The notes beneath the pieces are model-generated. The model worked only from the letters and a program-made list of their open reading frames with translations. It did no database searches and was not told the origin of the DNA. From an uncultured Planctomycetota bacterium (GTDB taxonomy: Bacteria; Planctomycetota; UBA11346), in the NCBI GenBank assembly GCA_903902515.1, contig CAIUVD010000251.1, positions 1-39,699 on the forward strand: a stretch of DNA of 39,699 nt. Direction: 5' to 3'. Positions 17,308 through 26,540 of this stretch are shown piece by piece. Positions within the stretch are counted from its first letter, which is position 1; every line of letters starts with the position of its first letter. Made by a program: the position numbers and the translations under genes.

Positions 17308-18023
17308 CTTCGGTCACCGCGGCGACGGTCGCCCCGATCCCCGTCGAACGCATTCCCCTCTACCACTGGCGCCCCGGTACCCGCCTGCTGGCGGTGGGCA
17401 GCCGTGATGGCGTCGGCTTTACGCCCAATCCTGAGGCCGATGCCCGGACGTTTCTGCGCCCGGTGGATGCGCCCCTGTTGCGGGCCACCGGCGCCAAACT
17501 CGGCTGCCAAGGCCTCCTCGCGTGGTGGAACACCCCGGCCCTGGTGCCCGACGGTTTGGACCTCCTGGCCGAGGTCGGCGGGCCCCTGGTGATCGCCACC
17601 AACGGCCATGGCGACGACCTGGGCCGATGGCTCGACCGGGCCGAGGCCTTGGTGCTGCTGACCACCGCCGTCCCCGGCCCGTGGGATGCCCGGATCCTGG
17701 AACAGGGCCAGCACGTCGAGGTCGTGATCGGCCTGGAGGACGGGGCCGTGCTGCCGGACCTGCCCTGGGAGCGGGCGGCCGCCCTGCACTTGGCCGCCCG
17801 CCGGGCCGCCGAGGCGGATCACCTCGATGCCTGGTGCGATGAGGCCCGGGACCGGCTGGCCGGGGTGGTGCCGGTCTACGATCACCATCACCAGCACACG
17901 GATTGCCCCTGTGGTGAACGGCTGGTATGGCGCCATGCCGGCCGTTCCCGCCCCGATGCCCTCGAAGCGGGGGCCTGTCGGGCCTGTGGTCGGCCCCTGC
18001 CGGGCGTGTGGGCGGCGGGCTGA
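17304..18023 (+). CDS. AmmeMemoRadiSam radical SAM-like protein lacking the iron-sulfur cysteine motif
   Basis: 239 residues from the ATG at 17304 (ATGA overlap with the MFS gene). Three blocks follow the order of AmmeMemoRadiSam-system radical SAM proteins: IPLYHWRPGTRLLAVGS (17-33), GAKLGCQGLLAWWNTPALVP (63-82) followed by LVIATNGHGDD, and a C-terminal zinc-ribbon-like end with CPCG (201-204), CRACG (225-229) and PLPGVW. In that family the first block leads into a CxxxCxxC cluster ligating Fe4S4; here it reads GSRDGVGFTPNPEADA with no cysteine at all. The only other cysteines are 68 and 178. The protein is also shorter than usual. It is therefore probably not a SAM-radical enzyme; a binding or regulatory role, or decay, is possible. 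The family assignment is by remembered motif and not by a search. Confidence 0.55.
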   Translation: MTSVTAATVAPIPVERIPLYHWRPGTRLLAVGSRDGVGFTPNPEADARTFLRPVDAPLLRATGAKLGCQGLLAWWNTPALVPDGLDLLAEVGGPLVIATNGHGDDLGRWLDRAEALVLLTTAVPGPWDARILEQGQHVEVVIGLEDGAVLPDLPWERAAALHLAARRAAEADHLDAWCDEARDRLAGVVPVYDHHHQHTDCPCGERLVWRHAGRSRPDALEAGACRACGRPLPGVWAAG

Positions 18024-18103
18024 CTCCCGGTGTTGGGCGCGGCCCTGGCAAAATACCGGGCTTTCGACTGGTATGACGGAAGGGATCGGCAACACCTCTT
18101 GGC

Positions 18104-18991
18104 ATGATTGATGGCTCGACCCCACCCCTGCCTGGTGACCAGCAGTTGCGCCAGTTCCAGATTCAGGTCCTTAATTCCCGCTGGGCCGCGATTGATCCGT
18201 CCTGGTGGGGGTTCGATCTCTGCAGCCCCTTCTGGCGACTCTACCGGCACCGGGAGCGGGGCGTGGTGTTCCGCAGCGGGGGTCGATCCCTGGCCCTCGA
18301 CCCCGGTACCACCTGGGTGATTCCCGCCTGGCTGGAGTTCCATGCCGAGACCTCGGCCCCGGTCCATCAGGACTACCTGCACTTCACCGTCGCCGGCCTG
18401 CCCCCGGGCCTGCATCGTCGGCTATTTGCCGAGCCCGTGGGTCTCGGTCCGGAACCCCTCCTGGATGGCCTGGTGGCCCGCTGGCAGGCCTCCCTCCTCG
18501 ACACCACCCCGTCGGTGCGCCGGGGTGCCCCGTCCCCGCCCCCCGGTCGCCCCGCGAGTCTCGCGGATTTCACCTGGGCCGGGGTCCTGGCCCACGCCGC
18601 TTTTGCCCGGGTGGTGGAATCCCTGCCGGAACCGGTCACCGCCCTATGCCAGGCCCTCCTCGGCGATGATGGCGGAATCCGTCCTGCCCTCGACGCCATC
18701 GAGGCCTCCTTATCTGATCCCCCGGGCAACGAGGACCTGGCGGCTCTGTGCGGCGTCAGTCCCAACCAACTGATCCGCCGCTTCAACAGCGCCCTCGGCA
18801 TGACTCCGGCGCGGTATGGCTTGGAACGACGGGTGGCCATCGCCGCCCAGCACCTCATCACCACCGACCTGTCCCTGGAAGCCATCGCCGAACGCCTGGG
18901 GTTTGTCGACCGTTACCACCTGTCACGGGTTTTTTCCCGCCACCTGGGCATCACCCCGGCGGCCTACCGCAAGGGTCACGACGGGGCCTGA
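18104..18991 (+). CDS. AraC-family transcriptional regulator
   Basis: 295 residues. The C-terminal 100 or so residues hold the two helix-turn-helix units: LAALCGVSPNQLIRRFNSAL, then IAERLGFVDRYHLSRVFSRH followed by LGITPAAYR, the family signature. The N-terminal half is an effector domain of the cupin-like AraC type (VVFRSGGRSLALDPGTTWVIP, HQDYLHFTVAG), so a sugar or glycan-derived ligand is plausible. The gene converges on, and overlaps by 41 bp, the GH67-like gene, its most likely local target along with the glycan genes. No operator could be identified. Confidence 0.9.
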   Translation: MIDGSTPPLPGDQQLRQFQIQVLNSRWAAIDPSWWGFDLCSPFWRLYRHRERGVVFRSGGRSLALDPGTTWVIPAWLEFHAETSAPVHQDYLHFTVAGLPPGLHRRLFAEPVGLGPEPLLDGLVARWQASLLDTTPSVRRGAPSPPPGRPASLADFTWAGVLAHAAFARVVESLPEPVTALCQALLGDDGGIRPALDAIEASLSDPPGNEDLAALCGVSPNQLIRRFNSALGMTPARYGLERRVAIAAQHLITTDLSLEAIAERLGFVDRYHLSRVFSRHLGITPAAYRKGHDGA

Positions 18992-20561
18992 CCCCGGATC
19001 GGGATTCCCGTAGGGCGTCGACGAAAGCACCAATGCCCGGCTGGGTGGTGTCGTCCAGGGTGAAGCCGTTGGCTTCGTAGAGGGTCGCGCAATCCGGGGC
19101 GGTGGCGTGCAGGTGGCGCAGATCGGCCCACGCCGCGTCATAGTCCCGGATCAGACTGCGGGTGGCGGGATCCCCCCGGCCGCCGTGGGCCGCCAGATAA
19201 AAGGCGGCCCGGTAGATGCGGTACAGGTACAGGCCATAGCGGGAGGAGGTCTGGACGTAGCGGGTGATGGCCGTATCGGCAAATACCAGGGAATCCGCGA
19301 GGTTCACGATCCATTCCCAGCGGGCCACGGCTTCATCCTTGTCGCTTAACACCCGGGCTCGGGCCGTAGGCGCTGCCGGTAGGGGCGGGACGCCGATGTA
19401 CTGGTCGCGGGTCCACCAGGGGGACACGTCATCGGGGACGGTCGAGCGGCGGCCGCGGAGGATCGCCGCCGCCGAGCCCAGGCACAGGGCCCGGAAGCGC
19501 GTACTGCCGAGGGCATCCAGGCCCAAATCCCCCTGGGCGAACTCGTGGAACAGGTCCTCCTCCGTGCGCCGGGGTTCCCGGATCCAGCGGCTCAAGATGG
19601 TGAGATTCAGGTCGCACCAGAACTCGTTGCGGAGGTAGGGCCCCTTCCACCCACCGCCCCGGCTCCAGGTGCTAACCCCGGCGATCAGGGGGTGGGCCCA
19701 CAGGGTCCGGAGATTCGCCCCGGGCTGGCCGGCATGTTCTTCAAACCCATCAATCAGGCCGTGGGCGATGTAGTTGGGATAGGCACCCTTGCCTTCGTAT
19801 TCCCGCTGGGCCTGGACCTCGATCAGTTGCCGGTGGCGACCCTGGCCCAGGACCTTGCTGAAGGGATTCCCCCGGTGGAAGTCACCTTCGCAGTGCTTGA
19901 CCACGATCAGGAGGTTGGGGTGGGGTTCGACCCCATCGCTGACCGCCTGGTAGGTCGCCAGATCCGTATCAAAACTGTACCAAGCCCGAAACAGCACCTG
20001 TTTACCCCGGCGGACACAGACCTCCTCCCGCAGGAGGCTCATGAGGGGCATGATGGTGCGGTGGGCGTCGGTCCGCCCGTCGATGGCGCCGTGGTGATGG
20101 GGGGCGCTATGGAGGTAGGTTTCGCCGATCCGCACCACCAACCCATCGACCTCGGGAAACTGGTCGAAAATCCCCGCCAGCAGGTCACGCACCGCCGCCT
20201 TGGTCGAAGGATCGCTGATATCCCCCGGCCGGGTCAGCCCCCGGGCGGCGATCAGGCTCTGGGGCAGCACGATCATGTCAGTGTGGCAGAACACCTGGAG
20301 GCCGGCGTCCTTGGTCGCGTTGTACAACCGATGGAGTTCCTGGGCCTTGGTCGTGACCCAGGCCTGCTCTAGCGAGCCGGGGCGTGCCACCTCGGGGTCG
20401 GTTGAGGCCCAGTCGACGCCGAATTGGGCCGATTCGAACAGTTCAAATACTTTGGCGGAATAGCCCAGGGGCACCAGGGACCGGGGGTCATTGTACCGCG
20501 TGGCGAAGGGCGCTTCTCCCGGGTTGTGGTGGACCATGTCGATCAGGAGGGGGCTGGGCAT
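18951..20561 (-). CDS. GH67-like TIM-barrel protein, probable glycoside hydrolase
   Basis: 536 residues with no signal peptide, so probably cytoplasmic. The blocks VVRIGETYLH (142-151), VLFRAWYSFDTDLATYQ, LLIVVKHCEGDFHRGNPF (217-234) and IEVQAQREYEGKG (247-259) follow the order of the catalytic barrel of family 67 alpha-glucuronidases, in which a VQVKNGPIDFQPREPF-like strand precedes an EFQITxEYxG strand. Overall similarity looks remote, so the substrate is open; a 4-O-methyl-glucuronic or other uronic side chain is one possibility. GGAG lies just before the ATG. It starts 72 bp downstream of the kdpE stop in the same direction. Its 3' end overlaps the convergent AraC gene. Confidence 0.5.
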   Translation of the reverse strand: MPSPLLIDMVHHNPGEAPFATRYNDPRSLVPLGYSAKVFELFESAQFGVDWASTDPEVARPGSLEQAWVTTKAQELHRLYNATKDAGLQVFCHTDMIVLPQSLIAARGLTRPGDISDPSTKAAVRDLLAGIFDQFPEVDGLVVRIGETYLHSAPHHHGAIDGRTDAHRTIMPLMSLLREEVCVRRGKQVLFRAWYSFDTDLATYQAVSDGVEPHPNLLIVVKHCEGDFHRGNPFSKVLGQGRHRQLIEVQAQREYEGKGAYPNYIAHGLIDGFEEHAGQPGANLRTLWAHPLIAGVSTWSRGGGWKGPYLRNEFWCDLNLTILSRWIREPRRTEEDLFHEFAQGDLGLDALGSTRFRALCLGSAAAILRGRRSTVPDDVSPWWTRDQYIGVPPLPAAPTARARVLSDKDEAVARWEWIVNLADSLVFADTAITRYVQTSSRYGLYLYRIYRAAFYLAAHGGRGDPATRSLIRDYDAAWADLRHLHATAPDCATLYEANGFTLDDTTQPGIGAFVDALRESRSGVRPRRDPCGRPPG

Positions 20562-20633
20562 GGACTCCAGCCTCTCCGATGCCTGAGGTCGGGACGATGG
20601 ATGGAACCACCAGTCCCGGGTATCGGACCACCC

Positions 20634-21329
20634 TCAGGCCCCGTCCGTCAGCCGATAGCCGATGCCGACTTCCGTATGTAACCGTCGAGGTTGGGACGGA
20701 TCTTCCTCGATCTTTCGTCGTAGTTGATGGACCACCAAGCGCAGGCCCGCCGATTCGGGGCCCGCCTGGGGCCCCCAACCGGCGGAAATCAGTTGCCGGT
20801 GAGAGACCAATCGCCCCGCGAAACGCAGCAATTCCGCCAGCAGAGCGAACTCCAGGGGTGTGAGGTGGACCTCCTCCCCGCTCCGGGTGACGCGGTGGGC
20901 GACGAGGTCCAGGGCGAGGTCGCCGCAGATCAGAACAGGCTCCGGGTGCTGGTCCCGGACGCTGCGGCGCAGGGCCGCCCGCAGGCGGGCTAGGAGTTCC
21001 GGCACGCCGAAGGGCTTGGCCAGGTAATCGTCGGCCCCAGCATCCAGGCCGGCCACCTTGTCCTCCTCGCGCCCTCGGGCGGACAGGACGATGATGGGCC
21101 GGTCGTACCAGCCCCGCAGATCCTTAAGCAGGTCCAGGCCGTCGCGGTCCGGTAGGCCCAGGTCCAACAGGATGGCGTCAGGCCGTCGGCTGGTGGCGGC
21201 CATCAGGGCGGCGGTGGCGGTGGCGGCTTCGAGGGGGGCGAAGCCGTGGGCGGCCAGACCGGCGACCACGAAGCGGCGGATGGGGGCTTCGTCCTCCACC
21301 ACCAGAATCACGGGGTCAGGCGTCGGCAT
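20634..21329 (-). CDS. kdpE: KdpE response regulator of potassium uptake
   Basis: 231 residues from the ATG at 21329; the open frame extends upstream into kdpD, but MPTPDPVILVVEDEAPIRR is the proper receiver start. The phospho-acceptor is Asp56 (AILLDLGLPDRDG), with acidic pocket Glu12-Asp13 and the lysine in GADDYLAKPFG. The C-terminus is an OmpR-type winged helix (LTPLEFALLAELLRFAGRLV to RRLHTEVGIGYRL). Phosphorylated by KdpD, it should activate kdpFABC at low potassium or turgor stress. It overlaps the kdpD 3' end by 14 bp. The order kdpFABC-DE matches E. coli. Confidence 0.95.
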   Translation of the reverse strand: MPTPDPVILVVEDEAPIRRFVVAGLAAHGFAPLEAATATAALMAATSRRPDAILLDLGLPDRDGLDLLKDLRGWYDRPIIVLSARGREEDKVAGLDAGADDYLAKPFGVPELLARLRAALRRSVRDQHPEPVLICGDLALDLVAHRVTRSGEEVHLTPLEFALLAELLRFAGRLVSHRQLISAGWGPQAGPESAGLRLVVHQLRRKIEEDPSQPRRLHTEVGIGYRLTDGA

Positions 21330-23919
21330 GGCGGGGCATGGTGAGGCGGAATACGGCCCCGCCACCGACACGGTCCTCGACCTCGACCCGGCCCCCGTGG
21401 GCCTGGGCGATGGCCCGCACCAGGGCCAGGCCCAGACCCGCTCCGCCGGGAACCGCCCCCGGGCCCCGTTGCCAGGCCTCGAAAATGCGTTTCCGCTCTT
21501 CGGCGGGAACCCCGGGCCCCCGATCCGCAACGGTCAGGAGAACGCCCTCCGGGCTTCCCGTTGCTGCCACGTCGATGGGTCCGGTGGTGTGCACCAGGGC
21601 ATTGTCGAGGAGATTAATCAGGGCCGTGTGCAGCAGGGTCTCGTCGGCCGCCACGGGCGGGGAGTCTTCGGCGGAGACGGTGAACACCCGGCCATGGGCT
21701 CGGGGCCGCACGCTGGCGATGGCGGTGGCGATGACGTCTTCTGCCGCTAGGGCGACCCGGCGGGGAACCACGCTCCCGCTGCCGAGCCGAGTCAGCTCCA
21801 GCAGGTTGCGCACGGTCGTGGCCAGACGATCGGCCTGCTCGGCAATCGTCTGGGCCGTGGCCCGCCGTTCGGGGTCGGGGTCGTCGGCGAGCTGCTGGGC
21901 CAGACCGCTGATGGCCGTGAGGGGTGTGCGCAGGTCGTGGGAAACTCCCGCCAGCAGGGTTGCCCGTAATTGGGCGTGGTCGGCCTGTTGGCGCGATTCG
22001 GCGGCTTGCAGGAACAACCGTTCGCAGCCGATGGCCAGGGCGGTCAGACGGGCGGCGGCCTCGGACAAACGCCGCCAGGCGGGGTCGCGGCTGCGGGTGG
22101 CGCTGAGGCCGGCCAGCACCAGAACGCCCGTCGCGCCGCCGGGGATGGCCAGGGGTAGGTGCAGCCCGGCGGCGGCCGGCAGGGTGTCGGTGCCGAGGCC
22201 TGCCGGTTGGCCATGGCGGGCCACCCATTGGGCGACCGCCAGTTCCGCCGGGGTCATGAGGGCGTCCTCATCGGCCAGGCGCAGCAGGGCCTCCTGGGAC
22301 AGGCTGGAGGACCCGGGGGCATCGGTGACCAGGACCGTAGCCCGGCAGCCGAGGATCTCGCCCGTCAGGGTGCCCGCCGTGCGCACCACTTGGTCGAGTC
22401 CTCGGGTGGTGGCCAGACCGGCCCCCAGGCGGTGGAGGGCCGCCGCGCCCTCGGCTTCATCCAGGGCCTGGTCGATCTGGCGGCGCAGGCGGGCCACCAG
22501 GTGGGCGATGGTCAGACCGACCACCAGCATCCCGATGAAAGTCAGGAGGTACTCCGTATCGCTGACGGCGAAACTCCCGTAGGGCGGCACGCAGGCGACA
22601 TCGAAGAGGGCGACCCCCAGAACCGTGGCCAGGATCACCGGCCCCCGCCGACCGAGGAGGGCGATGCCGACCACCGCCAGCAGGAACGGCAGAGTCAGGT
22701 TGGCCGGTTCCAGGGAGCCCCGCAGGGGAAAGGCCACCCCGAGGGCCGCCGCCACCGCCAACGGGGCCCACACCCAGGCCATCAGAGCATCGGGATCGCG
22801 GACACCAACCTCGGCGGGGTCCGTCGGATCCTCGGTCACCGGGCCATCGCCGGCGATGGCCAGTACTTCGATGTCGCCGCTCAAGCGGATCAGGTCAGTC
22901 ACCAGGGAGCCGCGCCATCGGTCCAGGAAGCGCGCGACCGCAGGCTTGCCGACCAGGATCCGGCGCGCGCCCTGGCGGCGGGCGGCCTCGATCAGGCTGT
23001 GGGCCGCATCCTCGCCGCCGACCGTCAGGGTCTGGCCGCCCAGGCTTTCGACGAGGCGGAGATGCTCCCCGATGCGCGCCCGATCCTGGGTCGATAGATG
23101 CAGGGTGGCGGCGGTTTCCGCATGGACCGCCAGCCAAGTGCCGCCCGTGGCGTCGGCCATCCGTTTGGCGGCCCGGATCAGCCGCGCCGAGGTCGGGCTT
23201 GGGCCGATGGCCACCAGCAAGCGTTCCGCCGGTTGGCGGTTGGCCGCTAGGCCGTTGGCCTCTTGTCCGGCTCGGACCCGACCGGCGACAAACCGAAGGG
23301 CCAGCTCCCGCAGACCGGCGAGGTTGTCCGGGGTGAAGAATCCTCCCAGGGCGCGGACGGCCCCATCGCCCTGGTAGACCTTCCCGGCCTGGACCCGGGC
23401 TAGGAGGACTTCCGTGGGCAGGTCCACCAGTTCGATGGCGTCAGCTCGATCCAGAAAGCCGTCGGGCACTCGCTCCCGGACTTCAATACCGGTCAACCGT
23501 GCGACGGGCTCCCGCAGGCTTTCCAGGTGCTGGACATTGAGGGTTGTGACCACGTCGATGCCGGCGTCCAGGAGTTCCTCCACATCCTGCCAACGTTTGG
23601 CGTGGCGGCTGCCGGGGGCATTGGTGTGGGCCAGTTCATCCACCAGGAGCACCGCCGGCCGCCGGCGCAGGGCCGCCGGCAGATCGAACTCCTGGAGGGT
23701 GACGCCACCCTCGGTGAGGCTGCGCAGGGGCAGGGCCTCCAGGCCCACCAGGCGGGACGCGGTCTCGGCCCGGCCATGGGTCACCGCCACGCCGATCACC
23801 ACGTCCGTGCCGCCAAGACGTTGGGCCTGGGCCGCATCGAGCATCGCGCAGGTTTTACCGACCCCCGGAGCGGCCCCGAGGTAGACGGTCAAACGACCAC
23901 GGGCGGCGGCATCGGGCAT
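21316..23919 (-). CDS. kdpD: KdpD sensor histidine kinase for potassium
   Basis: 867 residues against about 894 in E. coli. The N-terminal KdpD domain has Walker A GAAPGVGKT (15-23) and the Walker B-like VDELAHTNAPGSRH. A universal-stress-protein domain follows (LLVAIGPSPTSARLIRAAKR to GSLVTDLIRLSGDIEVLAI), then four transmembrane helices (DUF4118), a GAF-like domain, the phospho-acceptor His661 (GVSHDLRTPLTA) and an HATPase domain (LLDNALVHT, VADRGPGVP, GAGLGLALVRAI). It phosphorylates and dephosphorylates KdpE in response to potassium and ionic conditions. The start overlaps the kdpC stop by one base (TGATG). All catalytic motifs look intact. Confidence 0.96.
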   Translation of the reverse strand: MPDAAARGRLTVYLGAAPGVGKTCAMLDAAQAQRLGGTDVVIGVAVTHGRAETASRLVGLEALPLRSLTEGGVTLQEFDLPAALRRRPAVLLVDELAHTNAPGSRHAKRWQDVEELLDAGIDVVTTLNVQHLESLREPVARLTGIEVRERVPDGFLDRADAIELVDLPTEVLLARVQAGKVYQGDGAVRALGGFFTPDNLAGLRELALRFVAGRVRAGQEANGLAANRQPAERLLVAIGPSPTSARLIRAAKRMADATGGTWLAVHAETAATLHLSTQDRARIGEHLRLVESLGGQTLTVGGEDAAHSLIEAARRQGARRILVGKPAVARFLDRWRGSLVTDLIRLSGDIEVLAIAGDGPVTEDPTDPAEVGVRDPDALMAWVWAPLAVAAALGVAFPLRGSLEPANLTLPFLLAVVGIALLGRRGPVILATVLGVALFDVACVPPYGSFAVSDTEYLLTFIGMLVVGLTIAHLVARLRRQIDQALDEAEGAAALHRLGAGLATTRGLDQVVRTAGTLTGEILGCRATVLVTDAPGSSSLSQEALLRLADEDALMTPAELAVAQWVARHGQPAGLGTDTLPAAAGLHLPLAIPGGATGVLVLAGLSATRSRDPAWRRLSEAAARLTALAIGCERLFLQAAESRQQADHAQLRATLLAGVSHDLRTPLTAISGLAQQLADDPDPERRATAQTIAEQADRLATTVRNLLELTRLGSGSVVPRRVALAAEDVIATAIASVRPRAHGRVFTVSAEDSPPVAADETLLHTALINLLDNALVHTTGPIDVAATGSPEGVLLTVADRGPGVPAEERKRIFEAWQRGPGAVPGGAGLGLALVRAIAQAHGGRVEVEDRVGGGAVFRLTMPRHADA

Positions 23920-24488
23920 CAGGGGGCTCCGCTGCCGAGCGTCCGCAGGGCCCGGTTCAGTGCCAGCACCTCGACCCGGGGCGCCCCCAGGACGCCCAGG
24001 TCCGGGCCCTGTACCATCCCCTCGACCAGCGTACGCACCTGCTGCGGATTGAGGTGACGGTGGGCAGCGATGCGTGGCACCTGGGCCAGGGCGGCAGCCG
24101 GGCTGAGGTGGGGATCCAGGCCGCTACCGGAGGCGGTGACGAGGTCCACGGGCAGCGTGCCGGTCAGGCCCGTCGCCCGCAGGACGGTGGCCCGATCATG
24201 CCAGGCCTGGATCTGGGGTGGGGTTACGGGTGCTAGGTTGGCCCCGCTAGAGGCCCTGGCATCCCACCCACAGGCCGAGGGCCGGTGCCAGAACCAGCCG
24301 GGACCATCGGAGGGTTGACCAATCAGGGTCGAGCCGAGGACGCGGCCTTCCTCCACCACCAGGCTTCCCGCCGCTTGGTGGGGAAAAGCCGTCTGGGCGG
24401 CCACGGTGACCACCAGGGGGTAGAGGACGCCGGTGATGAGGGTCAACACCACCATCAGCACGAGACACGGACGTAGGAGGGCAGGCAT
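23919..24488 (-). CDS. kdpC: KdpC subunit of the K+-transporting ATPase
   Basis: 189 residues (E. coli 190). One N-terminal transmembrane helix (LLRPCLVLMVVLTLITGVLY) is followed by a periplasmic domain with the family pattern GSTLIGQ, FWHRPSA, DLVTASGSGLDPHLSPAAAL and QVRTLVEGMVQGPDLGVLG. KdpC stabilises the KdpFABC complex and raises ATP affinity. The start is 9 bp after the kdpB stop, with AAAGGA as the ribosome-binding site. Confidence 0.97.
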   Translation of the reverse strand: MPALLRPCLVLMVVLTLITGVLYPLVVTVAAQTAFPHQAAGSLVVEEGRVLGSTLIGQPSDGPGWFWHRPSACGWDARASSGANLAPVTPPQIQAWHDRATVLRATGLTGTLPVDLVTASGSGLDPHLSPAAALAQVPRIAAHRHLNPQQVRTLVEGMVQGPDLGVLGAPRVEVLALNRALRTLGSGAP

Positions 24489-24497
24489 GGAAGTCCT

Positions 24498-26540
24498 TTA
24501 GGCCAGGTGGGCCAGGACCACGAGGCGGTCCACGGCCCATATCAGGGGAAAGGGCGCCAGGAGGCCGCCAAGTCCGTAGATGAGGAGGTTGCGCCCGAGG
24601 ACCTGGGAAGCCGAGGCAGGTCGCCAGGCCACGCCCCGCAGGGCCAGGGGGATGAGCAGGGGGATGAGCAGGGCATTGACGATCACCGCCGCCAGGATGG
24701 CACTCTGGGGCGAGCCGAGGCCCAGGGGATTGAACCCGCCGAGGGCCGGGGCCACCCCAGCCAAGGCGGCGGGGATGATGACGAAGTACTTGGCGATGTC
24801 GTTGGTCAGACTGAAGGTGGTCAGGGCGCCCCGGGTCATCAGAAGTTGTTTGCCGATGCGGACGATCTCGATGAGTTTGGTCGGGTTGGAGTCGAGATCC
24901 ACGAGGTTGCCCGCTTCCTTTGCCGCCTGGGTTCCGGCGTGCATGGCCACCGCCACATCGGCCTGGGCCAGGGCGGGGGCGTCGTTGGTGCCGTCCCCGG
25001 CCATGGCCACCAGGCGGCCCCCGGCCTGGTATTCGCGGATCAGGCGCAGTTTGTCCTCGGGCGTGACCTGGGCGCGGAAGTCATCGACCCCCGCCTCGGC
25101 GGCGATGGCGGCCGCCGTCTGGGCGTTGTCGCCGGTGATCATGACGGTGGTGATGCCCATCCGCCGGAGGTCGGCGAAGCGTTCGCGAATGCCCCCTTTG
25201 ACGATGTCCTTGAGGACCACCACGCCGAGGACCCGGGGCCCATCGGTCACCACCAGGGGCGTGGCACCGCCCCGGGCCGCACCCTCGGCGGCGGCGGTCA
25301 CGGCGGCGGGCATGGTGCCGCCCTGGTCGACGACCCAGGCTGCCACCGCCGCCGTGGCTCCCTTGCGCAGGCACAGGCCGGCACCGTCGAGACCGCTCAT
25401 GCGCGAGAGGGCCGTGAAGGGCACCACCACCGCGCCTGCGGGGGCCTCCGAGCGCAGGTTGAAGCGTTCCTTGGCGAGGACGACGATGGACCGGCCCTCG
25501 GGTGTTTCATCGGCCAAGGAGGCGATCTGGGCCGCCCGTGCCAGGTCCTCCTCCGTCACCCCGGGGGCGGGCAGAAAGGCCGAGGCCTGGCGATTGCCGA
25601 GGGTGATGGTGCCGGTTTTGTCCAGCAGCAGCACCCCGACATCGCCCGCCGCCTCCACCGCCCGGCCCGAGCGGGTGATGACATTGGCCCGGTGCAGGCG
25701 GTCGATGCCGGCGATGCCGATGGCGGGCAACAGGCCGCCGATGGTGGTCGGGATCAGGCACACCAGCAGGGCCACCAAGGTCGCCAGGCCGATGGTCCCC
25801 GAGGTGCCCGTGCGTTCGCCAACGAAGGCGGCGTAGGGCCCCAGGGTCACCACGGCCAACAGCAGGACCAGGGTCATGGCCGCCAGCAGAATGGTGAGGG
25901 CGATTTCGTTGGGGGTCTTCTGGCGCTTGGCACCCTCCACCAGGGCGATCATGCGGTCGATGAAACCATCGCCGGGGGCGGCGGTGATGCGGATGATCAG
26001 GTGGTCGGACAATACCCGGGTGCCGCCGGTGACGGCGCTGCGGTCGCCACCGCTGGCGCGGATCACCGGGGCGCTTTCCCCCGTGACGGCGCTTTCATCT
26101 ACCGAGGCGATGCCGGAGACGGCCTCGCCATCGGCGGGGATGACTTCCCCAGCCCGGACCACCACCAGATCCCCAGGTACCAGGGCTGTGGCCTCCACTG
26201 CCGTTACTGGGGCATCGACCCGGGCTTCGCTCACGCGCCGGGCACTCAGGGCCTGCTTGGCGCCCCGCAGGTGCTCGGCGTGGGCCCGGCCCCGGCCCTC
26301 GGCCATGGCTTCCGCCAGCCCGGCGAACCACACGGTGAACCACAGCCACACGGAGATCTGGCCGACGAAGGCCGGAGATTCGGAGCCATGGCCCGCCAAG
26401 GCCGTCAGCCACAGGAGGGACGTGAAAGCCGCCCCCAGCCAGGTGATAGCCATGACCGGATTGCGGAGGTGGGCCTGGGGCGCGAGACGGCGCAGGCTGT
26501 CGCGTAGCACCCGAGCAACATCAACAGAGACGGGTTTCAT
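24498..26540 (-). CDS. kdpB: KdpB, catalytic P-type ATPase subunit of K+ uptake
   Basis: 680 residues (E. coli 682). The phosphorylated aspartate is Asp307 in [13 protein letters not shown], the same number as in E. coli. The actuator motif is VTGESAPV and the hinge region [20 protein letters not shown]. The N-terminal region carries [18 protein letters not shown]. The cytoplasmic ATP-binding domain has lost no motif. With KdpA it forms the pump that imports K+ at micromolar external levels. Its start overlaps the kdpA stop by 4 bp (ATGA). Confidence 0.98.
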   Translation of the reverse strand: MKPVSVDVARVLRDSLRRLAPQAHLRNPVMAITWLGAAFTSLLWLTALAGHGSESPAFVGQISVWLWFTVWFAGLAEAMAEGRGRAHAEHLRGAKQALSARRVSEARVDAPVTAVEATALVPGDLVVVRAGEVIPADGEAVSGIASVDESAVTGESAPVIRASGGDRSAVTGGTRVLSDHLIIRITAAPGDGFIDRMIALVEGAKRQKTPNEIALTILLAAMTLVLLLAVVTLGPYAAFVGERTGTSGTIGLATLVALLVCLIPTTIGGLLPAIGIAGIDRLHRANVITRSGRAVEAAGDVGVLLLDKTGTITLGNRQASAFLPAPGVTEEDLARAAQIASLADETPEGRSIVVLAKERFNLRSEAPAGAVVVPFTALSRMSGLDGAGLCLRKGATAAVAAWVVDQGGTMPAAVTAAAEGAARGGATPLVVTDGPRVLGVVVLKDIVKGGIRERFADLRRMGITTVMITGDNAQTAAAIAAEAGVDDFRAQVTPEDKLRLIREYQAGGRLVAMAGDGTNDAPALAQADVAVAMHAGTQAAKEAGNLVDLDSNPTKLIEIVRIGKQLLMTRGALTTFSLTNDIAKYFVIIPAALAGVAPALGGFNPLGLGSPQSAILAAVIVNALLIPLLIPLALRGVAWRPASASQVLGRNLLIYGLGGLLAPFPLIWAVDRLVVLAHLA

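Noticed and set aside
18027..18061. CCCGGT...ACCGGG inverted repeat before the AraC gene as an operator or terminator
   Set aside because: Six-base arms with a loop of over 20 bases in GC-rich sequence are expected by chance.
20562..20633. Paired segments between kdpE and the GH67-like gene (CCTGAGG/CCTCAGG with inner GGGAC/GTCCC) as a terminator
   Set aside because: The arms are short, widely spaced and broken by unpaired bases, with no T-run on the minus strand; not listed as a feature.
24507..26507. 666-codon plus-strand open frame opposite kdpB
   Set aside because: kdpB is certain from its motifs; the opposite frame is rich in Gly, His, Gln and Asp with no recognisable domain.
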